A program made the position numbers and the translations under genes. A DNA stretch of 9,306 nt from positions 1-9,306 of the forward strand of contig CAMOMF010000118.1 in assembly GCA_946619625.1 (NCBI GenBank), given 5' to 3'. Below, piece by piece: positions 1-6,020 of the stretch (position 1 is the stretch's first letter; the number at the start of each line of letters is the position of its first letter). The notes beneath the pieces are model-generated. The model made no database searches, was not told the DNA's origin, and saw only the letters and a list, made by a program, of their open reading frames with translations. The DNA comes from an uncultured Bacteroidales bacterium. Its GTDB lineage: Bacteria; Bacteroidota; Bacteroidia; Bacteroidales; Paludibacteraceae.

Positions 1-2360
1 AAATAGGTGAACAGATTATCTATAGTGAGCCCCTGACCGGTCAGACTATCCGACTGCGCGACATTGCCACCATCGAACGCCGGTACAAGAAACCATCCAA
101 ATACATTGAGCACTACGAAGACGGCGTACGGTCTTCCTGTCTGCTGATAAACATCGAGATGGTGCCCGGGCACAATATTGTGGCTTTTGGTGACAAGGTG
201 GAGAAAATTCTGGATGACGCGCGTGCCATGCTGCCGCCGGATGTGCGTTTCCACCGTATCACCGACCAACCCAAGGTGGTGGACAGTTCGGTGATGTCGT
301 TTCTTCGCGACCTGGTATTTTCCATCGTTGTGGTGATTCTGGTGATGTTGGTACTGTTTCCGCTCCGTACGGCTTTGGTCAGTTCAACCGGTGTGCCGGT
401 GTGTACCGCCGTTTGTATTGGGCTGATGTACCTGACCGGCATCGAACTGAACACTGTCACTTTGGCGGCACTGATAGTTGTGCTGGGAATGATTGTAGAT
501 GACTCGGTTATTGTGATTGACGGCTATAGTGACCTGTTGGAGAAAGGGTACAGCCGTGGCTATGCCGCCGTGCAGTCCACCGCCGCGTTGTTTGTGCCGA
601 TGTCCCTTGCGACATGCTCTATTTCGGGTATGTTTTTCCCCATGACGCGTATCATCACCGGTCCTTTGGGCGAGTTTGTCCAACTGTTCCCATGGGCAGT
701 GGCTTTCGCCCTGACCGCCTCAATTTTCTACGCCGTGTGGGTAATCCCCTACCTCAGTATCCGCTACATCCGCAAGCGTCCAGAGTCGGAACAGAACCGC
801 TTTGAGCGTGGGCAGAACCGTTTTTTTGCTGCTCTGCAAAGGCGCTACAACGATTTGCTGTCCGCTTGTTTCCGGCATCCATGGATCACCCTGTCGGTGG
901 CTGGGGGGACATTGGCGTTGGGCGTGTTCCTCTTTACTCAGCTGAATGTACAGATGATGCCCAAAGCGGAGCGTGAGTGCTTCGCAGTGGAGATACATCT
1001 GCCGGAAGGAAGTACGATTGACGAGACCGCTTTTGTCGCCGATTCGATGGCACGGGTACTGCAAGCGGACAAGCGAGTGAAGAGCGTCACCAGTTTTGTG
1101 GGACAGGCTTCGCCCCGATTCCATGCCACCTATACCCCGCAGATGGCATCCCCACACTATGCTCAGTTCATCGTCAACACCACTTCGCAGCGGGCAACTG
1201 CCGCCATTTTGAAAGAATACACGCCCCTGTATGAAGACGCATTCCCCAATGCCTACGTGCGCTTCAAACAGATGGACTATCAGGCAGTGAAGAACCCGCT
1301 TGAGGTCCGCCTGCAAGGACCGGACTTGGCGCAGTTGGAACCTTTTGCCGACTCCATCAAAGCGTACATGGCAAGTGTACCGCAGTTGCAGTGGGTGCAC
1401 TCCGATTACGACGAGTACGCACGGGCTGTGTCTGTCCGGCTGAAAGAGGATGAGGCGACCCGTCTGGGGGTGACGCAAACGCAGTTGTCACTTTTCCTCA
1501 ATCAGTCCCTTGCCGGACAGCAGTTGACCACGCTGTGGGAGGGCGACTACCAAGTACCGGTCATGCTGTACAATGGCAATAGTGATACCTTGGACTGCTC
1601 GCAGTTGGAAGACATGCCTGTGCCGACAGGCTACGCCGGTGTGTGGGTTCCCCTCAGACAAGTGGCGACTGTAGAGCCAGCATGGCACCACTCCTCGATT
1701 TCGCGCAGAAACAGCGTCCGTACACTTACGGTAGGGGCAGACCTGAGAGGCAAAGAACCACAGCCCAAACAGCAAAAGTTGCTGGAGACGTATGTCAATC
1801 AGCATATCAAGCCAAATTTGCCCGAAGGCGTGACTGTGTCATATGGAGGCTTGACGGCGATGAACAATGCCGTCATCCCCGAACTGATATGGTCGGTGTT
1901 TGCCGCTTTGTTGGTGCTGTTTGTGCTGCTGATATGGCACTTTGGGAAAATGAGTGTGGCGGTATTGGCACTATCGATGTCACTGCTCTGTATCTTCGGT
2001 GCGTGCCTGGGGCTGTATCTGTTCCGACTGGATTTTTCCATCACGGCTTTACTGGGATTGGTGTCCCTCATAGGCATCATTGTCCGTAATGCCATAATCA
2101 TGTATGAGTATGCCGAGCAATTGCGAAAGGAGCAACTGATGCCGGCAAAAGAGGCGGCATACGAGGCGGGACTGAGGCGTATGCGCCCCATTTTCCTCAC
2201 CTCTGCCACCACGGCGCTGGGCGTTATTCCTATGATTGTGGCGCATACCAGCCTGTGGATGCCGATGGGAGTAGTTATCTGTTTTGGAACCATATTCACC
2301 CTGCCGTTGGTGGTGACCGTACTGCCAATTGCTTATTGGAAAGTGTTTGGACATGCATAA
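1..2360 (+). CDS. RND-family efflux transporter permease, 5'-truncated by window edge
   Basis: Inner-membrane proton-driven pump subunit that, with an adaptor and an outer-membrane channel, expels small molecules from the cell. The frame is open from base 3 to the TAA at 2358-2360, giving 785 visible residues. Compared with AcrB (about 1,050 aa), roughly 240 N-terminal residues lie upstream of the window. The ATG at 159 is internal: coding continues in frame before it with RND porter-domain sequence. Visible hallmarks are the TM4 proton-relay pair in LGMIVDDSVIVID (both Asp encoded at 498-503), the large second periplasmic loop (about 900-1860), and the C-terminal membrane half with GIIVRNAIIMYEYAEQL and RRMRPIFLTSATTALGVIP. 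By motif alignment the AcrB Lys940 position is Arg here (codon 2085-2087). The stop overlaps the adaptor start by 8 bases. The substrate cannot be predicted. RND identity is certain; assignment to the HAE rather than another subfamily is inferred. Confidence 0.95.
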   Translation, partial: IGEQIIYSEPLTGQTIRLRDIATIERRYKKPSKYIEHYEDGVRSSCLLINIEMVPGHNIVAFGDKVEKILDDARAMLPPDVRFHRITDQPKVVDSSVMSFLRDLVFSIVVVILVMLVLFPLRTALVSSTGVPVCTAVCIGLMYLTGIELNTVTLAALIVVLGMIVDDSVIVIDGYSDLLEKGYSRGYAAVQSTAALFVPMSLATCSISGMFFPMTRIITGPLGEFVQLFPWAVAFALTASIFYAVWVIPYLSIRYIRKRPESEQNRFERGQNRFFAALQRRYNDLLSACFRHPWITLSVAGGTLALGVFLFTQLNVQMMPKAERECFAVEIHLPEGSTIDETAFVADSMARVLQADKRVKSVTSFVGQASPRFHATYTPQMASPHYAQFIVNTTSQRATAAILKEYTPLYEDAFPNAYVRFKQMDYQAVKNPLEVRLQGPDLAQLEPFADSIKAYMASVPQLQWVHSDYDEYARAVSVRLKEDEATRLGVTQTQLSLFLNQSLAGQQLTTLWEGDYQVPVMLYNGNSDTLDCSQLEDMPVPTGYAGVWVPLRQVATVEPAWHHSSISRRNSVRTLTVGADLRGKEPQPKQQKLLETYVNQHIKPNLPEGVTVSYGGLTAMNNAVIPELIWSVFAALLVLFVLLIWHFGKMSVAVLALSMSLLCIFGACLGLYLFRLDFSITALLGLVSLIGIIVRNAIIMYEYAEQLRKEQLMPAKEAAYEAGLRRMRPIFLTSATTALGVIPMIVAHTSLWMPMGVVICFGTIFTLPLVVTVLPIAYWKVFGHA

Positions 2361-3369
2361 AAGATTTATTTTACCGATAGTTTTCGCCGTTATGCTGTGC
2401 GGCTGCAACAAGAATACCTCTAACCCAACCGCTGTTCGTCCTATAGAGGTGCGCACTATCACCCTTGCGATGAGTGAAGATAGCGGTACTCGCACCTATA
2501 TGGGTGAGATTGCGGCGGAAACGAGTATAGCACTGTACCATCCGTTAGGTGGCAAACTATTGCAACTGCACGTTCATAATGGGCAACGTGTGGACCAGGG
2601 GCAGGCTGTCGCCGATATGGATGACACGCAGCCCCGCAGTATGCATGAAGCGGCTGTGGCTACCCTCAAGCAAGCCGAGGACGCTTACCAACGCCTACAT
2701 CAAGTGCACGAAAACGGAGGCGTGAGTGAGGTGAAATGGGTGGAGATGCAGACAAATCTGGAGAAAGCACGCCAGCAGGAAGCCCTGACACGCAAGTCAC
2801 TCGAAGATTGTCACCTGACGGCACCCATCAGCGGGGTCGTATCCGACATGAATGTGCACCAAGGGCAACAACTCCTACCTGGACAGGCTGTATGCACCAT
2901 TCTGGGCTTGCAGACCTTGCAGGTGGTGTTTGCCGTGCCTGAAAGCGAGGTGGCCACTTTTGCCGTGGGGGATACCGTCAGGCTGATATTGAATGCGAAA
3001 CCAGAAGATGTGTACAGCGCTGTGCTGACCGAAAAAGGACTTTCTGCCGGCAAGGTGGCACACACCTATCCCCTCAAGGCACGCTTGCTTCGTACCGACA
3101 AGGATATCCTCCCCGGAATGGTGGCAAAAGTGCAGACAACCCAACAGGGCGTTCAGGGCTTGGTCGTCCCCTCAGGCTGTGTGCAGACTACGCAGGAAGG
3201 ACCTGCCGTTTGGGTCGTGCGGGACGGAAAAGCAAGGCGTCAACAACTGGGCGCAACACGTTTTGTACACGATGGCGTACTTGTGGCTGAGGGACTGAAC
3301 CCTGGCGACAAAGTGGTTGTTGCGGGCTATCAGAAACTCTTCAACGGTGCCAGCGTCCTTGAAAAATAA
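2353..3369 (+). CDS. RND efflux periplasmic adaptor (HlyD/AcrA-type membrane fusion protein), lipoprotein
   Basis: Adaptor of 338 aa that bridges the RND permease and an outer-membrane channel. The ATG at 2353 sits in the last codons of the permease (8-base overlap), which suggests translational coupling. This start gives a clean lipoprotein signal, MHKRFILPIVFAVMLCGC, with Cys18 as the likely lipidated residue, so the mature protein should be anchored to a membrane facing the periplasm. Domains in order: beta-barrel start (about 30-60); first half of the lipoyl-like domain with HVHNGQRVDQGQAVADMDD (about 73-91); alpha-helical hairpin (about 95-150, charged and Gln-rich); second lipoyl half with LTAPISGVVSDMNVHQGQ; then beta-barrel and membrane-proximal domains to the end. 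Length and order fit AcrA-like adaptors. An in-frame TTG at 2329 would add eight residues and spoil the signal peptide. No outer-membrane factor gene follows. Confidence 0.93.
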   Translation: MHKRFILPIVFAVMLCGCNKNTSNPTAVRPIEVRTITLAMSEDSGTRTYMGEIAAETSIALYHPLGGKLLQLHVHNGQRVDQGQAVADMDDTQPRSMHEAAVATLKQAEDAYQRLHQVHENGGVSEVKWVEMQTNLEKARQQEALTRKSLEDCHLTAPISGVVSDMNVHQGQQLLPGQAVCTILGLQTLQVVFAVPESEVATFAVGDTVRLILNAKPEDVYSAVLTEKGLSAGKVAHTYPLKARLLRTDKDILPGMVAKVQTTQQGVQGLVVPSGCVQTTQEGPAVWVVRDGKARRQQLGATRFVHDGVLVAEGLNPGDKVVVAGYQKLFNGASVLEK

Positions 3370-3389
3370 GGCGAAGGAAGATGCAATTC

Positions 3390-3785
3390 TTATATTACCA
3401 TGCGGCAAAGGGCTTCTGCCGCATTTCCAGTGAAGCACCGGACATCAGTAATGGGGTGATAATCAAGATTGGAGAACTGGTGCAGACGAAAAGCAACAAA
3501 TTGTTTGTCTTTGGCATAAAACAGTTCCAACATGAAGTTACCATTGGGAAAGTTATCAAAAAAGAAATGTTCATCCGCCTGCTTCACAATCGCCTGTTCG
3601 CTTTTGGTGAACAGTGCTTTCAAATCGTTCCCCCATTTGGGGACATAATATTTGGTTGTGAAACGCAGTTTGCTGCCTGTCGGCATGTAAATCAAATTAG
3701 AAATCAGCCCAAAGAATTTGCTTTGGCTGCTAATATCTTGATGACGGGTTACTATGGTCCATAACCCTAAATAATCATTTTCCAT
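3390..3785 (-). CDS. Hypothetical protein, 131 aa, downstream of the antiporter
   Basis: I do not recognise this family. The ATG at 3785 follows the antiporter stop by 11 bases on the same strand, so it is most likely the last gene of that operon. Earlier in-frame codons up to 3884 would overlap the antiporter by about 29 codons and are less likely. The product has no signal peptide and no membrane span, so it is predicted cytoplasmic. It starts MENDYLGLWTIVTRHQD and is rich in Phe, Tyr, Lys and Asn, with a stretch FFFDNFPNGNFMLELFY near residues 74-90 that looks like beta-strands. The composition is protein-like, whereas the overlapping plus-strand frame (3381-3764) reads less plausibly. Its 3' end contains the stem-loop at 3400-3424 and stops 20 bases from the adaptor stop. 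One 60-base row here (from 3481) is about 35% GC, low for the window. Function unknown. Confidence 0.68.
   Translation of the reverse strand: MENDYLGLWTIVTRHQDISSQSKFFGLISNLIYMPTGSKLRFTTKYYVPKWGNDLKALFTKSEQAIVKQADEHFFFDNFPNGNFMLELFYAKDKQFVAFRLHQFSNLDYHPITDVRCFTGNAAEALCRMVI
3400..3424. terminator. Stem-loop at the convergent gene ends, possible bidirectional terminator
   Basis: Perfect 8-bp inverted repeat ATGCGGCA / TGCCGCAT with a 9-base loop, lying 30 bases after the adaptor stop and inside the last codons of the convergent 131-aa gene. On the plus strand it is followed only by TTT, so it is a weak candidate for intrinsic termination. On the minus strand there is no U-tract. A role in ending both converging transcripts is inferred from position. 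Confidence 0.4.
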
Positions 3786-3796
3786 AAATATAATAA

Positions 3797-4822
3797 TTAG
3801 TAAGTTATAAGTCTGTAGGACAGATATGCCGCATAGATAACCAGTAGTAATGCGCCGCCCCATCGCGGTATGCACGTCTGCCATTTTATTTTATTATCTT
3901 TTGTTTTTCCCCATATAATCAACGAGTTGGCTAATACAATGAATAACACTGCAAGTGCACTGCCAGCAGTCATAAAAGCATCTAAAACAATACCGTTATA
4001 AGATGGCAGAGGCTTAATGACAGCACTTGTGGCAAGTATGAAAAATACATTGAATATGTTGCTTCCCACGACATTACCGATAGCAATGTCACTATTGTGT
4101 TTAAAGGCAGCCATAACCGATGTTGCTAATTCGGGCAATGAGGTGCCAAGTGCTACAATAGTCAGTCCGATTACCGATTCAGCAATTCCCATACGGGCAG
4201 CCAATGCCGTAGCGCTTTTCACTATAATCTCACCGCCGGCAACCAAGCAGACTAATCCGATAAGAATGAAAATCAGACATTTCCATACCGGCCACAACAC
4301 GATAGTTGTATCATCGGTTTTAGTTGTGTTATCCTTTGCAGAGCGGAAACTATATAGAAGAAAAGCCACGAACAGCAACAGAAGAATTACACCTTCTGTC
4401 CGAGACAACCCATTATGGGCTTCTGTGGGCATGGTTATCAGTATAAAGACGAGCGTTGCCACACCTGCCAAAATGTTCATAGGAAGGTCAAAAAGGAGAG
4501 TCACCCGTTGCACCGATATTGGGTACACAAGTGCGGCGCAACCAAGTATGACGAGCGTATTGATGATATTCGAACCGAGTATGTTCGTGATAGCAAGGTC
4601 AGTTGCGCCGTCAGCAACAGAAAACATATTCACCACAAACTCAGGCATCGAAGTGCCAAAAGCAACAATAGTCAAACCGATGATAAGGTCGCTTACACCT
4701 ATATTGCTTGCGAAGAAAGATGCACCGTCAACAAGCCAATCGGCACCTTTGACGAGTAGCACCAATCCCACAAGAAGCATCAGTCCCAAGTAGATAGGAC
4801 TGGAAAGAATTATTGAAAGCAT
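3797..4822 (-). CDS. Calcium/sodium antiporter, CaCA family (YrbG-like)
   Basis: Inner-membrane exchanger of 341 aa, expected to export Ca2+ (or a related cation) against Na+ influx. It carries the two inverted alpha-repeats that define the Ca2+/cation antiporter superfamily: GLTIVAFGTSMPEFVVN at residues 49-65 and GLTIVALGTSLPELATS at 219-235, with ion-coordinating Glu61 and Glu231. Each is followed by a GSN helix motif (ILGSNIINTL around 82-90; VVGSNIFNVF around 251-260). About ten hydrophobic segments are visible, with a hydrophilic central loop near residues 158-178 (SFRSAKDNTTKTDD). Length matches the bacterial YrbG type, so the gene appears intact. The ATG at 4822 begins directly before the first membrane helix. 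It lies 99 bases after the 129-aa gene and 11 bases before the 131-aa gene. Family assignment is secure; cation specificity and any K+ dependence are not shown by sequence. Confidence 0.95.
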   Translation of the reverse strand: MLSIILSSPIYLGLMLLVGLVLLVKGADWLVDGASFFASNIGVSDLIIGLTIVAFGTSMPEFVVNMFSVADGATDLAITNILGSNIINTLVILGCAALVYPISVQRVTLLFDLPMNILAGVATLVFILITMPTEAHNGLSRTEGVILLLLFVAFLLYSFRSAKDNTTKTDDTTIVLWPVWKCLIFILIGLVCLVAGGEIIVKSATALAARMGIAESVIGLTIVALGTSLPELATSVMAAFKHNSDIAIGNVVGSNIFNVFFILATSAVIKPLPSYNGIVLDAFMTAGSALAVLFIVLANSLIIWGKTKDNKIKWQTCIPRWGGALLLVIYAAYLSYRLITY

Positions 4823-4856
4823 ATTTGATAGATTTTGTGTTTATACTACATTTACA

Positions 4857-4897
4857 GAGAATTACTGGGTACGCAGGTCTCCGTGCCTGCGATTCTC
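4857..4897 (-). promoter_or_regulatory. Structured leader element upstream of the antiporter gene
   Basis: In the 99-base gap between the 129-aa gene and the antiporter, the minus strand can fold into a stem CGCAGG/CCTGCG (4886-4891 with 4872-4877) around an 8-base loop. An outer stem GAGAAT/ATTCTC (4892-4897 with 4857-4862) is offset by a 9-base bulge at 4863-4871. There is no U-tract, so it is not a simple terminator. It could be an mRNA processing or stability element or a cis-regulator of the antiporter, or just a copy of an intergenic repeat (a similar sequence occurs at 5498-5517). No known riboswitch consensus was recognised. Confidence 0.4.
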
Positions 4898-4921
4898 CAC
4901 AATCTCATTAGCAAGTGAAGT

Positions 4922-5311
4922 CTAACACAAAATGTGCCGGAGCGCATAAACATAATACGTGCTACCGACAGCTATACAGAACGGAGCAGACTCGCGCCGC
5001 TTGATGCAATTGTAAACAATAAAACACGAATGAGAATGTTGCAGCATTCGCCTCATCAGGCTCGTTCGGCTTCTGTATTTGCTAAACGAGATATGTGAAT
5101 TGCCGCTCAAAATACTCTCTCCTTGTATGCCTACGAGATAATGGTAGTCCGCCTGTTGTAAGAAACAATTATTCGTAGAAGTACCTGCCTGATAGGGCTC
5201 TTGCCCTGATTCTGTCGTAAATCGGACTTTTGAATACGATGTTTGCTCTATAGTTGGAAACAACTGCAGAACAAATGCAAGTATAAGCAATATGCAACGT
5301 AATCCAATCAT
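4922..5311 (-). CDS. Small putative exported protein, 129 aa, unknown function
   Basis: Family not recognised. The ATG at 5311 lies about 14 bases after the transcription start expected from the promoter at 5332-5363, which supports a real first gene with a very short leader. Residues 1-20 (MIGLRCILLILAFVLQLFPT) form a typical signal peptide or membrane anchor without a lipobox. The remainder is hydrophilic, rich in Ser, Tyr and Arg, with Cys at 49, 96, 102, 112 and 129. It ends in a basic, Tyr-rich tail (YYVYALRHILC). Several Cys could form disulfides in the periplasm. It stops with TAG 99 bases before the antiporter start on the same strand and is presumably co-transcribed with it. Alternative: a promoter-proximal open frame that is not conserved as protein. 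The biased composition keeps confidence moderate. Confidence 0.55.
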   Translation of the reverse strand: MIGLRCILLILAFVLQLFPTIEQTSYSKVRFTTESGQEPYQAGTSTNNCFLQQADYHYLVGIQGESILSGNSHISFSKYRSRTSLMRRMLQHSHSCFIVYNCIKRRESAPFCIAVGSTYYVYALRHILC

Positions 5312-5331
5312 AGCAGATAAGAAAGATCATA

Positions 5332-5363
5332 CAAAGGTACAACTAATTTTTGATATATGCAAA
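5332..5363 (-). promoter_or_regulatory. Bacteroidetes sigma-ABfr-type promoter for the 129-aa gene/antiporter operon
   Basis: On the minus strand, TTTG (5363-5360) is followed after exactly 20 bases by TACCTTTG (5339-5332). This matches the Bacteroides -33 TTTG and -7 TANNTTTG elements perfectly, within the usual 19-21 base spacing. The transcription start should be near 5325, about 14 bases before the ATG at 5311. The surrounding 100 bases are strongly AT-rich. It is the only such match I noticed in a noncoding part of the window. Confidence 0.82.
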
Positions 5364-5389
5364 TAAAAAGAGAGAAAAATGCAGAAAAA

Positions 5390-5466
5390 GTGAAAAATTA
5401 TGCTTTTTAGGTGATAGATTCTCCACATTTTTTCACTATATATAGAGGGGGATATTTTCACATATA
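5390..5466. promoter_or_regulatory. AT-rich region with repeated TTTTCAC motifs upstream of the promoter
   Basis: GTGAAAAA (5390-5397) and TTTTTCAC (5429-5436) form an 8-bp inverted repeat with a 31-base spacer. A further TTTTCAC at 5455-5461 repeats the right arm, each followed by TATA-like sequence, 25 bases apart. They lie about 27-100 bases upstream of the -33 element of the minus-strand promoter, where regulator sites can occur. A/T-rich sequence makes chance matches common, so an operator role is speculative. Confidence 0.25.
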
Positions 5467-5475
5467 CTCATTTAA

Positions 5476-5488
5476 TGCCCTGCGGGCA
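5476..5488 (+). other. Short GC-rich hairpin followed by a T-rich run
   Basis: TGCCC / GGGCA with a TGC loop, followed on the plus strand by GTTTCTTTT. It resembles a small intrinsic terminator in the plus direction. However, the nearest plus-strand gene ends at 3369, so it has no obvious transcript to stop. It may be part of the repeat island rather than a working terminator. Confidence 0.35.
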
Positions 5489-5497
5489 GTTTCTTTT

Positions 5498-5517
5498 CGC
5501 AGGCACAGAGGCCTATG
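5498..5517 (+). repeat. Diverged inverted copy of the antiporter-leader hairpin sequence
   Basis: CGCAGGCACAGAGGCCTATG on the plus strand matches CGCAGGCACGGAGACCTGCG (minus strand, 4891-4872) at 16 of 20 positions, and all four differences are transitions. The two copies face each other across the 129-aa gene and its promoter. Here the right arm of the hairpin has decayed (CCTATG instead of CCTGCG). This is consistent with a dispersed intergenic repeat. Confidence 0.45.
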
Positions 5518-5574
5518 TAACAACATGTCTGACTCGGCGTAGCAGCGTTAACGCTGCGTATATTGACAGAGGCC
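5505..5574. repeat. 9-bp direct repeats bracketing a 16-bp palindrome
   Basis: ACAGAGGCC occurs at 5505-5513 and again at 5566-5574. Between them, at 5542-5557, is the perfect palindrome GCAGCGTTAACGCTGC. The layout resembles a small insertion with target duplication or a dyad operator, but the palindrome is not at the edges of the repeats. No protein is encoded. Confidence 0.45.
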
Positions 5575-5576
5575 AT

Positions 5577-5664
5577 GAAGAGGGCACGGAGAGGGTACGG
5601 AGCGGGTGCTGAGAGGGTACGGAGCGGGTGCTGAGGGGGCATGGAGAGGGTAAGGAGAGGGTAA
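5577..5664. repeat. Tandem array of eight 11-bp units
   Basis: Exactly 88 bases read in phase as eight 11-mers with consensus GGAGAGGGTAC: variants begin GAAGAGGGCAC and end with two GGAGAGGGTAA units. Units 2-3 and 4-5 form a nearly duplicated 22-base pair, showing higher-order duplication. It is a purine-rich minisatellite (G-rich on plus, C-rich on minus) with no spacers. The minus-strand frame through it translates to Pro/Ser/Leu repeats, an artefact of the array. Confidence 0.9.
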
Positions 5665-5689
5665 GCAGGCCGTAAGCAAAATGACTGAC

Positions 5690-5725
5690 AAAAAGCCTCT
5701 CCAAATCTCCCTGTTTAGGGAGGCT
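5690..5725 (-). terminator. Terminator-like hairpin with U-tract on the minus strand
   Basis: On the minus strand AGCC (5725-5722), TCCCT (5721-5717), loop AAAC, AGGGA (5712-5708) and GGCT (5697-5694) can pair, with a one-sided bulge (5698-5707). TTTTT follows at 5694-5690. An alternative pairing AGCCTC/GAGGCT competes with it. It lies about 300 bases beyond the mutS2 stop and after that gene's own terminator, so it may be a backup or a repeated relic. Confidence 0.45.
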
Positions 5726-5750
5726 AACTTGAGAAGAGATGAGATGACAA

Positions 5751-5770
5751 CCCGAACCGAATGGTTCGGG
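5751..5770. repeat. Perfect 8-bp-stem hairpin with tetraloop
   Basis: CCCGAACC (5751-5758) and GGTTCGGG (5763-5770) flank the loop GAAT. No T-tract follows on either strand, so it is not an intrinsic terminator. It could be an RNA stability element, a protein-binding dyad or part of the surrounding repeat island. Confidence 0.7.
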
Positions 5771-5955
5771 CACACGACAAAGAAAGGTGGACAATCATTG
5801 CGTGTGCGGTGCCGCTGTTTCGCTTAACCCCCTACCTTAGGAGGAGAGTAGCGCACCTACCTAAAGGGAGAGTTGCAACGCCAACTGTCAGCAGTCAGTA
5901 ATAATGTCAGAACTCCAGTAAATAGCCCCAAGGGACGCTATACTCCTGAATTCTC

Positions 5956-5988
5956 GTAACTTGTAACTCATAACTCATAACTCATAAC
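5956..5988. repeat. 7-bp tandem repeat, about 4.7 copies
   Basis: Consecutive units GTAACTT, GTAACTC, ATAACTC, ATAACTC and a partial ATAAC. It directly borders the U-tract of the mutS2 terminator. Its length could vary by slippage. No coding or regulatory role is visible. Confidence 0.85.
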
Positions 5989-5990
5989 AG

Positions 5991-6020
5991 AAAAAAGCCC
6001 CTCTCTTTGAGAGAAGGGGG
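5991..6020 (-). terminator. Intrinsic terminator of the glucosaminidase-DUF721-mutS2 operon
   Basis: Starting six bases after the mutS2 TAG, the minus strand carries CCCC-TT-CTCTC, loop AAA, then GAGAGGGG, followed by C and TTTTTT (5996-5991). The eight or so paired bases plus a six-T run form a standard Rho-independent terminator, with a two-base bulge on the 5' arm. Confidence 0.85.

Noticed and set aside
159..161. ATG as start of the RND permease
   Set aside because: The frame is open to base 3 and reads RND porter-domain sequence before this ATG, so it is an internal Met.
720..1478. Long minus-strand frame (252 aa) within the permease
   Set aside because: Antisense shadow of a conserved, high-GC coding region; no family resemblance.
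2329..2352. TTG start eight codons upstream for the adaptor
   Set aside because: It adds residues that displace the lipoprotein signal; the ATG at 2353 gives a standard signal with Cys18.
3381..3764. Plus-strand open frame of 127 aa after the adaptor gene
   Set aside because: It is antisense to the 131-aa gene, which fits the antiporter operon by strand and an 11-base gap. The plus-frame product has no recognisable features.
3786..3884. Upstream extension of the 131-aa gene to 3884
   Set aside because: It would overlap the antiporter coding end by about 29 codons; the ATG at 3785 gives a normal operon gap.
4017..4793. Long plus-strand frame (258 aa) opposite the antiporter
   Set aside because: Shadow of the CaCA gene, whose alpha-repeats establish the true frame.
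4823..4921. yybP-ykoY type metal riboswitch before the antiporter
   Set aside because: The conserved sequence blocks of that class as I know them are not visible; only a stem-loop can be supported.
5577..5664. Possible CRISPR array
   Set aside because: The units are contiguous 11-mers with no spacers and no cas genes are nearby.
5690..5725. Main terminator of mutS2
   Set aside because: A stronger terminator with a six-T run begins six bases after the mutS2 stop (5991-6020); this one is at best secondary.
5513..5794. Minus-strand frame rich in Pro/Ser/Leu
   Set aside because: It needs a TTG or GTG start and its repeats come from translating the 11-bp DNA array.
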